NCBI GenBank assembly: GCA_947473305.1
Contig: CANJCB010000003.1
Location: 148,583-212,582, forward strand
Source of the DNA: Rhodospirillales bacterium
GTDB taxonomy: Bacteria > Pseudomonadota > Alphaproteobacteria > ATCC43930 > CGMCC-115725
Length of the DNA stretch: 64,000 nt
Reading direction: 5' to 3'
The position numbers were made by a program, and so were the translations under genes. A model generated the notes under the pieces. It was not told where the DNA came from, made no database searches, and saw only the letters and a list, made by a program, of their open reading frames with translations. Shown here in pieces: positions 8,486 through 15,371 of this stretch (positions within the stretch are counted from its first letter, which is position 1; each line of letters starts with the position of its first letter).

Positions 8486-9066
8486 CAGCGGATCAACCAG
8501 GAAGCCAGCACGCCGGCCGTGGCGAAGACCGCCAGCACCGGCAGCAGGGGCCAATGGAAAATGCCCACCGCGATGAAGACCAAAACGACGATGACGCTCA
8601 TCCAAAGCTCGCGCATCACCGGCAGCGCCATCTTGAAGCCGATCGACAGGATGAGCCCCGCCGCCGAGGCGGATATCCCGACGAGAGCGCCGCGCACCAT
8701 CTCCAACTGGCCGTAGCGCGCATAGACCAGCGCCAGGAGCAACACGATGGTGAAGGGCGCGGAGAGAAGGCTCAGTACCGCCACCACCGACCCCAGGGGA
8801 CCGCGAAAGCGGGAGCCGAGACAGATCGCCATATTGACGATATTGGGGCCGGGCAGGAACTGGCAGAGCCCCATGAGATCGGTGAATTCCGCCGGCGTCA
8901 GCCAATGGCGCTGCTCGACGATCATGCGCCGCGCCCAGGGCAGCACCCCGCCGAAGCCGATGGCGGAAACCGTGAAGAAGCCCAGGAAAATTTCCGCGAG
9001 GGTGACGTCCTGGACGGTCACGTCAGCAGGAGGCACAGGGGAGGAAGGTTGCGCGCCGGTCGCCAT
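8482..9066 (-). CDS. chromate transporter, N-terminal-type half (ChrA family)
   Basis: This 194-aa half-size CHR protein has LGFFTVSAIGFGGVLPWARR near residue 29 and FLPGPNIVNMAICLGSRFRG near 72, the diagnostic CHR motifs, with about five or six TM segments. The ATG at 9066 follows AAGGAAGCCG. It forms a two-gene unit with the half at 7961. Chromate efflux is the family role; sulfate-related or other anion transport cannot be excluded. No ChrB-like regulator is adjacent. Confidence 0.85.
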   Translation of the reverse strand: MATGAQPSSPVPPADVTVQDVTLAEIFLGFFTVSAIGFGGVLPWARRMIVEQRHWLTPAEFTDLMGLCQFLPGPNIVNMAICLGSRFRGPLGSVVAVLSLLSAPFTIVLLLALVYARYGQLEMVRGALVGISASAAGLILSIGFKMALPVMRELWMSVIVVLVFIAVGIFHWPLLPVLAVFATAGVLASWLIRW

Positions 9067-9221
9067 CGGCTTCCTTGATAGACCCGAGGGAAAGCGCCCC
9101 GCAAACGCTATTCGCGCGGGGCAGAGGTGCCGGAACGGGAAAGCGGAACCGCCGCCCGCTTGCCGGGGTTCTCATTCCAGTCCGGGGGCGCGACGACGCA
9201 TCCCCTTGAGGAGATATCGCG

Positions 9222-9452
9222 ATGACGAAGCCGACCCTTGCCGCCGCCTTCCTGACCCTCGGCGTGGCGCTTTCGGGATGCGCTTATAACGACCAAAGCC
9301 CCGCCGCCTATTCCGCCGCGGCCCAGCGCCCGTCGCTGGAACCCGGCTCGGGCATGCCGGCGCTGCCGCCGGGCTGCCTGGAAGGCCGGTTGAAGGGCTA
9401 TCAGGTGACGCGGCCGGACCCCGATGCCGGCGTGCCCGGCATAACCTGCTAA
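9222..9452 (+). CDS. small lipoprotein, unknown function
   Basis: This 76-aa protein has a lipoprotein signal peptide: a basic start, a hydrophobic stretch and the lipobox LSGC at residues 18-21. The remaining 55 residues are Pro/Ala/Gly-rich with two further cysteines (GCLEGR and the C-terminal residue), which could form a disulfide. GAGGAGATATCGCG precedes the ATG. Its last bases overlap the convergent DNA ligase stop. No family recognised. Confidence 0.65.
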   Translation: MTKPTLAAAFLTLGVALSGCAYNDQSPAAYSAAAQRPSLEPGSGMPALPPGCLEGRLKGYQVTRPDPDAGVPGITC

Positions 9453-11020
9453 GTCACGAGCTTCGACAGGGTCTCCAGGGTATCCGCTTCCGGATGGGGC
9501 TTGTCCCAACGGATGCGGTGGATGCGGGGAAAGCGCATGGCGACGCCGGACTTATGCCGGGTCGAACGATGAACGCTGTCGAAAGCCACCTCCAGCACGA
9601 GACCGGGGCTGACCTCCCGCACGGGGCCGTAGCGGTTGGTCGTGTTGTTCCGAACCCATTTGTCGAGCAGCAAGAGTTCCTCGTCGGTGAAACCGAAATA
9701 GGCCTTGCCCACCGGGACCAGCTCGCCGTCGCGCCAGACCCCGAAGGTATAATCCGAATAGAAGGACGACCGCTTGCCATGGCCGCGCTGGGCATACATC
9801 AGCACGGTGTCGAGGGTGAGCGCGCCCCGCTTCCATTTGAACCAGGGACCTTTCGGCCGGCCTGAGACATAGGCCCAGTCCTTCCGCTTCAGCATCAGCC
9901 CTTCGATCCCCCGCTCCCGCGCGCCGTCCCGCAATTCGCCCAGTTCCTCCCAAGAGGAAAAGGCGATGAGCGGCGAGAGATCGAGACGCGGGCGCGTCCC
10001 CGCGCGATACCAGTTCTCTAGCCTCACGCGGCGTTCGGACAGGGGCAGTGGCCGAAGATCCTCGCCCTCCGCCTCCAGCATGTCGTAGAGCCGCACCCAG
10101 GCGGGAAAATCGCTGAGCATCTTGGCCGAGGCAAGCTTGCGGTTGAGCCTCTGCTGGAGATCGTTGAAGGGTGCGACTTCCCCTTCGCGCAGGACCAGCA
10201 ACTCGCCATCCAGCACCACGCCGTCCGGCACGGACTCCAGGATATCGGGAAAGGCGCGGCCCACATCGTCGCCGGTGCGGGAATAAAGCCGCTTCTCCGC
10301 CCCTCGAGAGACCAGTTGCACCCGGATCCCGTCCCACTTCCATTCGGCGAAATAGGCAGCGGGATCCAGCGCCACCAACTCCTCCGCCTCGATGGGATTG
10401 GCCAGCATCAGCGGCGAGAAGGTCGGCCGATCCCCGACCTCGGGCTTGGGCGCCCGCCCGTCGAGCCAGGCGAAGAGCGCTTCGTAGGGCGCCTCCAGCC
10501 CATGCCAGACCTCCTCGATCCGGTCGAGATCGACCTTGCCGAGTTCGGCGAGCGCGGTCTTGGCGAGCCGCGCCGAGACCCCGACCCGCAAGCCGCCCGT
10601 GACAAGCTTCAGGAGCGCCCAGCGCCCCGAGGCGTCGAGCGCGTCGAGCCAGCCCGCCATCAGAACGCCGACATCCCCGCGCCGGGTCGAGCGCAATTTC
10701 TCGACGATTTCGGCGAGGCCAGGCGTCGGCAGGACATCGACCTTCTCCGGCGTCGGCCAGATCAGCGAAACGGTTTCCGCCAGATCGCCCACGAAATCGT
10801 AGGACCAGCCGAACAGCTCCGGATCGACCCGGGCGAGCACCAGTTCCCGGATCTGCCCGGCCTTGGCCTCGCGGAAGTTCAGATCGCCGGTCAAGGCCGC
10901 CAAGGCCCAGCCCCGCTCGGGGTCGGGCGTCGTCGCGAAGTAATCGGTCATCAGCCGGAGCTTGCCGTTTCGCGAGGGCGTGAAGACAAGCCCGTCGAGC
11001 AGAGCCGCGAAACGGTTCAT
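9449..11020 (-). CDS. ATP-dependent DNA ligase of the Lhr/Exo/PdeM repair cluster
   Basis: This 523-aa protein has an N-terminal DNA-binding domain, the nucleotidyltransferase motif EWKWDGIR with the adenylated lysine at about residue 228, then VVLDGELLV (motif III/IIIa region), EGLMLKR (motif IV), WFKWKR (motif V) and an OB domain. It matches the 'cisplatin damage response' ATP-dependent ligases of alphaproteobacteria, which seal nicks with ATP. It lies five bases downstream of the MBL exonuclease gene in the same orientation, the usual order for this repair cluster. Confidence 0.92.
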   Translation of the reverse strand: MNRFAALLDGLVFTPSRNGKLRLMTDYFATTPDPERGWALAALTGDLNFREAKAGQIRELVLARVDPELFGWSYDFVGDLAETVSLIWPTPEKVDVLPTPGLAEIVEKLRSTRRGDVGVLMAGWLDALDASGRWALLKLVTGGLRVGVSARLAKTALAELGKVDLDRIEEVWHGLEAPYEALFAWLDGRAPKPEVGDRPTFSPLMLANPIEAEELVALDPAAYFAEWKWDGIRVQLVSRGAEKRLYSRTGDDVGRAFPDILESVPDGVVLDGELLVLREGEVAPFNDLQQRLNRKLASAKMLSDFPAWVRLYDMLEAEGEDLRPLPLSERRVRLENWYRAGTRPRLDLSPLIAFSSWEELGELRDGARERGIEGLMLKRKDWAYVSGRPKGPWFKWKRGALTLDTVLMYAQRGHGKRSSFYSDYTFGVWRDGELVPVGKAYFGFTDEELLLLDKWVRNNTTNRYGPVREVSPGLVLEVAFDSVHRSTRHKSGVAMRFPRIHRIRWDKPHPEADTLETLSKLVT

Positions 11021-11024
11021 GGGC

Positions 11025-12038
11025 CTATTGCCCTTCCTCGTCGAAACCGATCAGGGAGAGCGCGCGGGCCTTGTAGCCCTTCAGCGTGGCATGGCGGATC
11101 AGCGCCTCTTCCCGCCCGTGGGTCACCCAGATTTCCGAGGGCTTCACCTCGTCGATGGTTTGCGTCAACTCGTCCCAATCCGCATGGTCGGAGATGACGA
11201 GGGGCAGTTCGACACCGCCCTGCTTGGCGCGCTGGCGCACCCGCATCCAGCCCGAGGCCATGGCCACCACCGGCTCCGGCAATCGACGCGACCAGCGGTC
11301 GGTGTTGGCCGAGGGCGGGGCCAGCACGATCTTGCCCTTGAGGGCCTCCTTGGAGACACCCAGGACCGGCTTCAAAGGGCCGAGGGCGACGCCCTCCTTC
11401 TCATAGAGATCGCAGAGCGCCTCCAGCGCGCCATGGATATAGACCGGCTCCTCATAGCCCTGGCGGCGCAAAAGGCTCAACACCCGCTGGCATTTGCCCA
11501 GGGCATAGACACCTACCACATGGCTGCGCTCCGGGAAGAGCCGCACCGAATGGAGGAGCTTGTCGATCTCCGCCGTATCCTCCGGATGGCGGAAGACCGG
11601 CAGCGCGAAGGTCGCCTCGGTCACGAAGATATCGCAGGGCTGCGGCTCGAAGGGTGGGCAGGTCGCGTCGGGACGGCGCTTGTAGTCGCCGGAGACGACG
11701 ACCCGGCAGCCCTGGTATTCCATCACCACCTGGGCGCTGCCCAGGATATGGCCGGCGGGCACAAGGGTGACCGAAACCCCGCCCAGCCGGATCGTCTCGC
11801 CATAGGGCAGCGCCTGGAGCGAGCGGCCGGCGTTCTCGCCGAAACGGCTACGCATGATCGCCAGCGTGCCGGGCGTCGCCAGGACCGCGTGGTGATTGGG
11901 CCGGGCGTGGTCGCCATGGCCATGGGTGATGACCGCGCGGGACGAGCCCGAGGTCGGGTCAATGAAGAAATCGCCGGGCTCGCAGAAGAGCCCCTTGGAG
12001 GTGACGCGCAGCCAGCTTTCGGCTTTCTTGGGATCCAT
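11025..12038 (-). CDS. ligase-associated MBL-fold DNA exonuclease
   Basis: This 337-aa metallo-beta-lactamase/beta-CASP-like nuclease has VITHGHGDHARPNHH (H-x-H-x-D-H metal motif near residue 38), VPAGHILGSAQV and VSGDYKRRPD. The last part carries ISDHADWDE and VTHGREEAL, the beta-CASP His motifs. It is the Exo component of the four-gene Lhr/Lig/Exo/MPE cluster described in proteobacteria. The ATG at 12038 was chosen because it lies after the upstream MFS stop and gives the family N-terminus (MDPKKAESWLRVTSKGLF); extended starts would overlap that gene. Confidence 0.9.
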   Translation of the reverse strand: MDPKKAESWLRVTSKGLFCEPGDFFIDPTSGSSRAVITHGHGDHARPNHHAVLATPGTLAIMRSRFGENAGRSLQALPYGETIRLGGVSVTLVPAGHILGSAQVVMEYQGCRVVVSGDYKRRPDATCPPFEPQPCDIFVTEATFALPVFRHPEDTAEIDKLLHSVRLFPERSHVVGVYALGKCQRVLSLLRRQGYEEPVYIHGALEALCDLYEKEGVALGPLKPVLGVSKEALKGKIVLAPPSANTDRWSRRLPEPVVAMASGWMRVRQRAKQGGVELPLVISDHADWDELTQTIDEVKPSEIWVTHGREEALIRHATLKGYKARALSLIGFDEEGQ

Positions 12039-12069
12039 GGGCGAAATGTCGGCTTCGAGGGGCGGGGAA

Positions 12070-13494
12070 TCAATGGCTCGATAGGGGCTTGGCGATGCTT
12101 TCGAGCGGCTGGCGCTCCGCCTTGACGCCGATCGCGAGTTCCACCAGCGCAGCACCGATCATCAGCCCCGCGCCCAGAAGATAGCCCCAGAGGATATCCG
12201 TCCGGGAGCCGGAAGCGATGAGATGCCCGAAGAGCCAAGGGCCGCCCACCCCGCCGATCAGGGTGCCGAAGGCATAGAAGAGCGCAATCGCCAGCGCCCG
12301 GATTTCCAACGGAAAGCTCTCGCCCACGGTGAGATAGGCGGCGCTGGCGGCGGCCGAGGCGAAGAAGAAGACCACCGACCAGGCCACGGTCTGGCTGGTG
12401 GCGTCCAGGATGTCATGGGCGAAGAGATCCCCGGTGACCGCCAGCAGCACGCCGGAGATCGCATAGGTCGCGACGATCATGGGCTTGCGGCCCCAGGTGT
12501 CGAAGAGCCTGCCGAGCAGCAACGGCCCCAGGAAATTCCCCGCCGCGAAAGGCAGAATATAGAGCCCGACCTTGGTCGAGGGGACGTCGTAGAACTTGGT
12601 CAGGATCAGCGCGTAGGTGAAGAAGATCGCGTTGTAGAAGAAGGCCTGGGCCGCCATGAGCGAGAGCCCCAGCACGGTCCGCCAGGGATAGTCCCGCAGC
12701 AGGCTCCGTCCTACCGCGACGAGGGAAGTAGGCCCGCTGCGCTTTAGCAGGAGGATGCCTTCGTGCGGCGGCAGGGGTCCGGCAATCGTGGCGGCGATCC
12801 GGGCCTCGATGCCTAGGACCGCCTCCTCCGCTTCCGCGTGGCGGCCGTGGATCATCAGCCAGCGCGGGCTTTCCGGCAGCCAGCGACGCAGAAAGAGAAT
12901 GACGAGCCCCAACGCCGCGCCGATCCCGAAGGCGAAACGCCAGCCGAGATCCGGCGGCAGGATCCCGGTGTCGATGAGTGCCAGCGAGCCCCCCGCGCCC
13001 AGGGCCGCGCCGACCCAGAAGCTGCCGTTGATGGCAAGATCGGTCCAGCCGCGATAGCGCGCCGGGATCAGTTCCTGGATCGCCGAATTGATCGCCGTAT
13101 ATTCGCCGCCGATGCCGGCGCCGGTGAGAAAACGAAAGACGGCGAAGCTGGTGAAATCCCAGCTCAGCGCCGTGCAGGCCGTTGCCGCGAGATAAAGCCC
13201 CAGCGTCACCGAGAAGAGTTTCTTCCGTCCCAACCGATCCGTCAGCCATCCGAAGAAAAGCGCGCCCAGGACCGCGCCGATCAGATAGACGCTGCCTGAA
13301 AGCCCGACCTCGGTATCGGTGAAATGGAGGGTGGGGCTGTCCTTCAACACGGCGGCGAGCGAGCCCGCCAGCGTCACCTCCAGCCCATCGAGGATCCAGG
13401 TCACCCCGAGGGCGACGATCACCAGTCTATGAAAGGGGCTCCAGGGAAGCCGGTCGAGCCGCGCCGGTATCGTCGATTCAACCGTGGGGTCCAA
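12070..13494 (-). CDS. MFS transporter, metabolite:H+ symporter type
   Basis: This 474-aa major facilitator has twelve predicted TM helices. Its loop 2-3 signature is GWLTDRLGRKKLF near residue 81, and RFLTGAGIGGEYTAINSA sits in TM4-5. A second LLGRLFDTWGRKPMIV copy is in the C-half. The pattern fits sugar-porter or AAHS-like symporters, but the substrate cannot be named. It is first of three closely spaced minus-strand genes (31 bp before the exonuclease, which is 4 bp before the ligase), so repair genes may depend on its promoter. It is not a usual member of that cluster. Confidence 0.88.
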   Translation of the reverse strand: MDPTVESTIPARLDRLPWSPFHRLVIVALGVTWILDGLEVTLAGSLAAVLKDSPTLHFTDTEVGLSGSVYLIGAVLGALFFGWLTDRLGRKKLFSVTLGLYLAATACTALSWDFTSFAVFRFLTGAGIGGEYTAINSAIQELIPARYRGWTDLAINGSFWVGAALGAGGSLALIDTGILPPDLGWRFAFGIGAALGLVILFLRRWLPESPRWLMIHGRHAEAEEAVLGIEARIAATIAGPLPPHEGILLLKRSGPTSLVAVGRSLLRDYPWRTVLGLSLMAAQAFFYNAIFFTYALILTKFYDVPSTKVGLYILPFAAGNFLGPLLLGRLFDTWGRKPMIVATYAISGVLLAVTGDLFAHDILDATSQTVAWSVVFFFASAAASAAYLTVGESFPLEIRALAIALFYAFGTLIGGVGGPWLFGHLIASGSRTDILWGYLLGAGLMIGAALVELAIGVKAERQPLESIAKPLSSH

Positions 13495-13568
13495 GGCGCC
13501 GCTCCCGCTCTTTCCTCAATAGCGGGAAACACCGGGAGCGACGTATTGGTTCTATGGCGAAAGTGGGA

Positions 13569-13688
13569 CTAGACCGCGCCCATGAAGTAAAGGGTCGGCA
13601 TGCCGGCGATGACCGCGCCCATGAGAAGCGCCGCGATGAGCCGCTCGGTGGGGCTCCATCTTTTCCAATCCGCCACAAGGTCACGCAT
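13569..13688 (-). CDS. 39-aa single-pass membrane protein (hypothetical)
   Basis: A short frame begins MRDLVADWKRWSPTERLIAA and ends in a hydrophobic stretch containing AVIAGMPTLYFMGAV. It has one TM helix preceded by a basic, Trp-containing cytoplasmic segment. AGGTTGGA lies about seven bases before the ATG. It is 74 bp upstream of the MFS transporter on the same strand and may be its leader or partner. No family recognised; small size makes this tentative. Confidence 0.5.
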   Translation of the reverse strand: MRDLVADWKRWSPTERLIAALLMGAVIAGMPTLYFMGAV

Positions 13689-13826
13689 GGTAAATCCAAC
13701 CTGTCGACTATCACCGTGCCTGGGTCGCACGTTTCGATTAAGACCGCTGTAACATTAGTCACAGGGTCCTCATCGACAACGGGGCTGGTTGCGTTTTCTT
13801 CCCGGATTTTTACAGGCGGGACATGC

Positions 13827-14177
13827 TTATTTTTTTCGTTCGGCGGAAACCTGGAAGCGGCAATTGCTGCCGTTCATGAATTGCCCTTCGAAAGTGCCGC
13901 CCTTGAATTTGCCCTCGAAGTCCTGGGTGCCCGCCTTGCCGGTGAAGGCGCCCGCGTCAGAGACGGTGCCTCGAACAGTCGGATTCCCCTGCGGGAATTT
14001 GACGGAACCGGAAACGGTCTCGCCCTCCACGCGCAAGGTAACCACGCCTTGAATGGCGCAAGTCCTGCCGGCGGAGCTTGCGGAGCCTTCCCAGTTGCCG
14101 TCGAAACCGCCGGCCGCAATCGCCGGCATCGGAGCGCAAAGGCCGGCCAATAAAATACCGATTCGAATTTGCTTCAT
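13827..14177 (-). CDS. secreted/periplasmic protein, unknown function
   Basis: This 116-aa protein has a clear Sec signal peptide (MKQIRIGILLAGLCAPMPA, then IAAGG). A short beta-rich domain follows, with repeated Gly-aromatic patterns (FDGNWEGSA, FEGKFKGGTFEGQFMNG) and two cysteines (RTCAIQG, SNCRFQ) likely joined by a disulfide. The pattern resembles small periplasmic beta-barrel or lipocalin-like proteins, but no named family is certain. The ATG at 14177 has GGGGGGAATTC upstream; a longer frame before it lacks a start signal. Confidence 0.75.
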   Translation of the reverse strand: MKQIRIGILLAGLCAPMPAIAAGGFDGNWEGSASSAGRTCAIQGVVTLRVEGETVSGSVKFPQGNPTVRGTVSDAGAFTGKAGTQDFEGKFKGGTFEGQFMNGSNCRFQVSAERKK

Positions 14178-14319
14178 GAATTCCCCCCGTTCGGTTTTTT
14201 CTCCTATTCGCGCAAAGACTATCGCGCAGAAGAGGAGAAATACCAAGGTATGCGGCGTTCGGAGGGCTTTGGCGAAGATCGCCGGACGTGATTATTCTAT
14301 CGGCTGGAGGAACTGGCCC

Positions 14320-14961
14320 GTGTCCAAACTCACCATCGACCCCGACCGCGATGTCCTGCTGGTCATCGACATCCAGAACGATTTCTGCCCCGGCGGCGCG
14401 CTGGCCGTGCCGGAGGGCGATGCGGTCCTTCCCGTGGCGAACCGGCTCGGCGCGCGTTTCCCCCATGTGGTCCTGACCCAGGACTGGCATCCCAGGGGCC
14501 ACCACTCCTTCGCTTCGGCACATGAGGGGCGGCAGCCTTTCGAGACCATCGAGGCGCATTACGGCGCGCAGACGCTCTGGGCCGATCACTGCGTCCAGGG
14601 AACCACGGGCGCGGAATTCCATCCCGATCTTCATCTGCCCCAGGCGGAACTCGTCCTGCGCAAGGGCTTCCGGCGGGAGATCGATTCCTATTCGGCCTTC
14701 TTCGAGAATGACCGGACGACCGCCACGGGACTGGCGGGATATCTCAGGGAGCGGGGATTGCGGCGCGTCTTCGCCCTGGGGCTGGCGCTCGATTACTGCG
14801 TCGCCTATTCGGCGCTTGATGGAAGGCGGGAGGGCTTCGAGGTCTTCCTGGTGGAAGACGGCTGCCGGGGCATCGATCTCGACGGATCGGTGGCTGAGGC
14901 GCTAAAATGGATGGCCGAGGCTGGCGTCAAGCTCGTCACCAGCGAAGAAATAAACCAGTAA
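14320..14961 (+). CDS. pncA: nicotinamidase
   Basis: This 213-aa isochorismatase-fold hydrolase has the PncA catalytic triad: Asp in VIDIQNDFCPGGAL, Lys in VLRKGF and the nucleophile Cys in LALDYCVAYSA. The metal site is in TQDWHPRGHHSF (Asp-x-His plus His). It deamidates nicotinamide to nicotinate for NAD salvage in the cytoplasm. The GTG at 14320 is preceded by GGAGGAACTGGCCC; an open frame extends far upstream but overlaps the secreted protein gene on the other strand. Its 3' end carries the first copy of a 20-bp repeat. Confidence 0.92.
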   Translation: MSKLTIDPDRDVLLVIDIQNDFCPGGALAVPEGDAVLPVANRLGARFPHVVLTQDWHPRGHHSFASAHEGRQPFETIEAHYGAQTLWADHCVQGTTGAEFHPDLHLPQAELVLRKGFRREIDSYSAFFENDRTTATGLAGYLRERGLRRVFALGLALDYCVAYSALDGRREGFEVFLVEDGCRGIDLDGSVAEALKWMAEAGVKLVTSEEINQ

Positions 14962-15164
14962 AATGAATCGCTTAGTGAAGTGCTGGCTCCAAGAGAAGAA
15001 ACAGACCCGAACCCACCGCGAGCAAAGAACCGACAGCAATTAAGCCAATTGCCTGGTTATGATGACCGCGCGCGCCCCATGAAGGGCTGATCGCGCAGAG
15101 TAACGTCCCGAAAATTCCGATCACGGGGATTGCCATCATTTACTCCAGCGAAGAAAAAAACCAG
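14939..15164. repeat. 20-bp direct repeat pair flanking a small ORF
   Basis: CCAGCGAAGAAATAAACCAG at 14939-14958 (the pncA 3' end) recurs as CCAGCGAAGAAAAAAACCAG at 15145-15164, with one mismatch. The repeats are in the same orientation, 206 bp apart, and bracket the 55-aa membrane ORF exactly. A local duplication or an insertion with target duplication would give this layout. Confidence 0.7.
14972..15139 (-). CDS. 55-aa two-helix membrane protein (hypothetical)
   Basis: On the minus strand an ATG-ATG pair (15139/15136) with GGAG five to six bases upstream opens a 55-codon frame. It contains MMAIPVIGIFGTLLCAI, then a short polar loop with His-His (SWGARGHHNQ), then IGLIAVGSLLAVGSGLFLLL. Two hydrophobic segments of about 15-20 residues are clear, giving a hairpin membrane protein. 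It ends 10 bp past the pncA stop on the opposite strand. Base composition is lower in GC than its neighbours. No family recognised. It is flanked by the 20-bp direct repeats. Confidence 0.55.
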   Translation of the reverse strand: MMAIPVIGIFGTLLCAISPSWGARGHHNQAIGLIAVGSLLAVGSGLFLLLEPALH

Positions 15165-15371
15165 ACTCAGAACCGAACTTAACATTTCGGCGCCTTGAAA
15201 CACTTGCGACGTCGAGTCGCACCTGAAGCAAAAATCCAGCATCGGCATGACAAAGTGAGAACCGCGCGAGGGCAGCTTGGTTCCGCCCTATCGCCCTCAG
15301 TGAAGAAGGGGCTGCGCAATTCCAACCTGATGCCCATTTTCTTCCCCGAAAGCGGCTAATCTAAGGCGATC

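Noticed and set aside
8486..8905. N-terminal extension of the second chromate-transporter half
   Set aside because: It lies fully inside the first half in another frame. The GTG in the GTGA overlap gives the correct half-size protein.
13478..13762. 94-codon minus-strand frame over the MFS start
   Set aside because: It overlaps the MFS gene and the better-supported 39-aa frame, and has no ribosome site.
15057..15248. 63-codon minus-strand frame after pncA
   Set aside because: It conflicts with the 55-aa two-helix frame, which has a ribosome site and coherent membrane segments.
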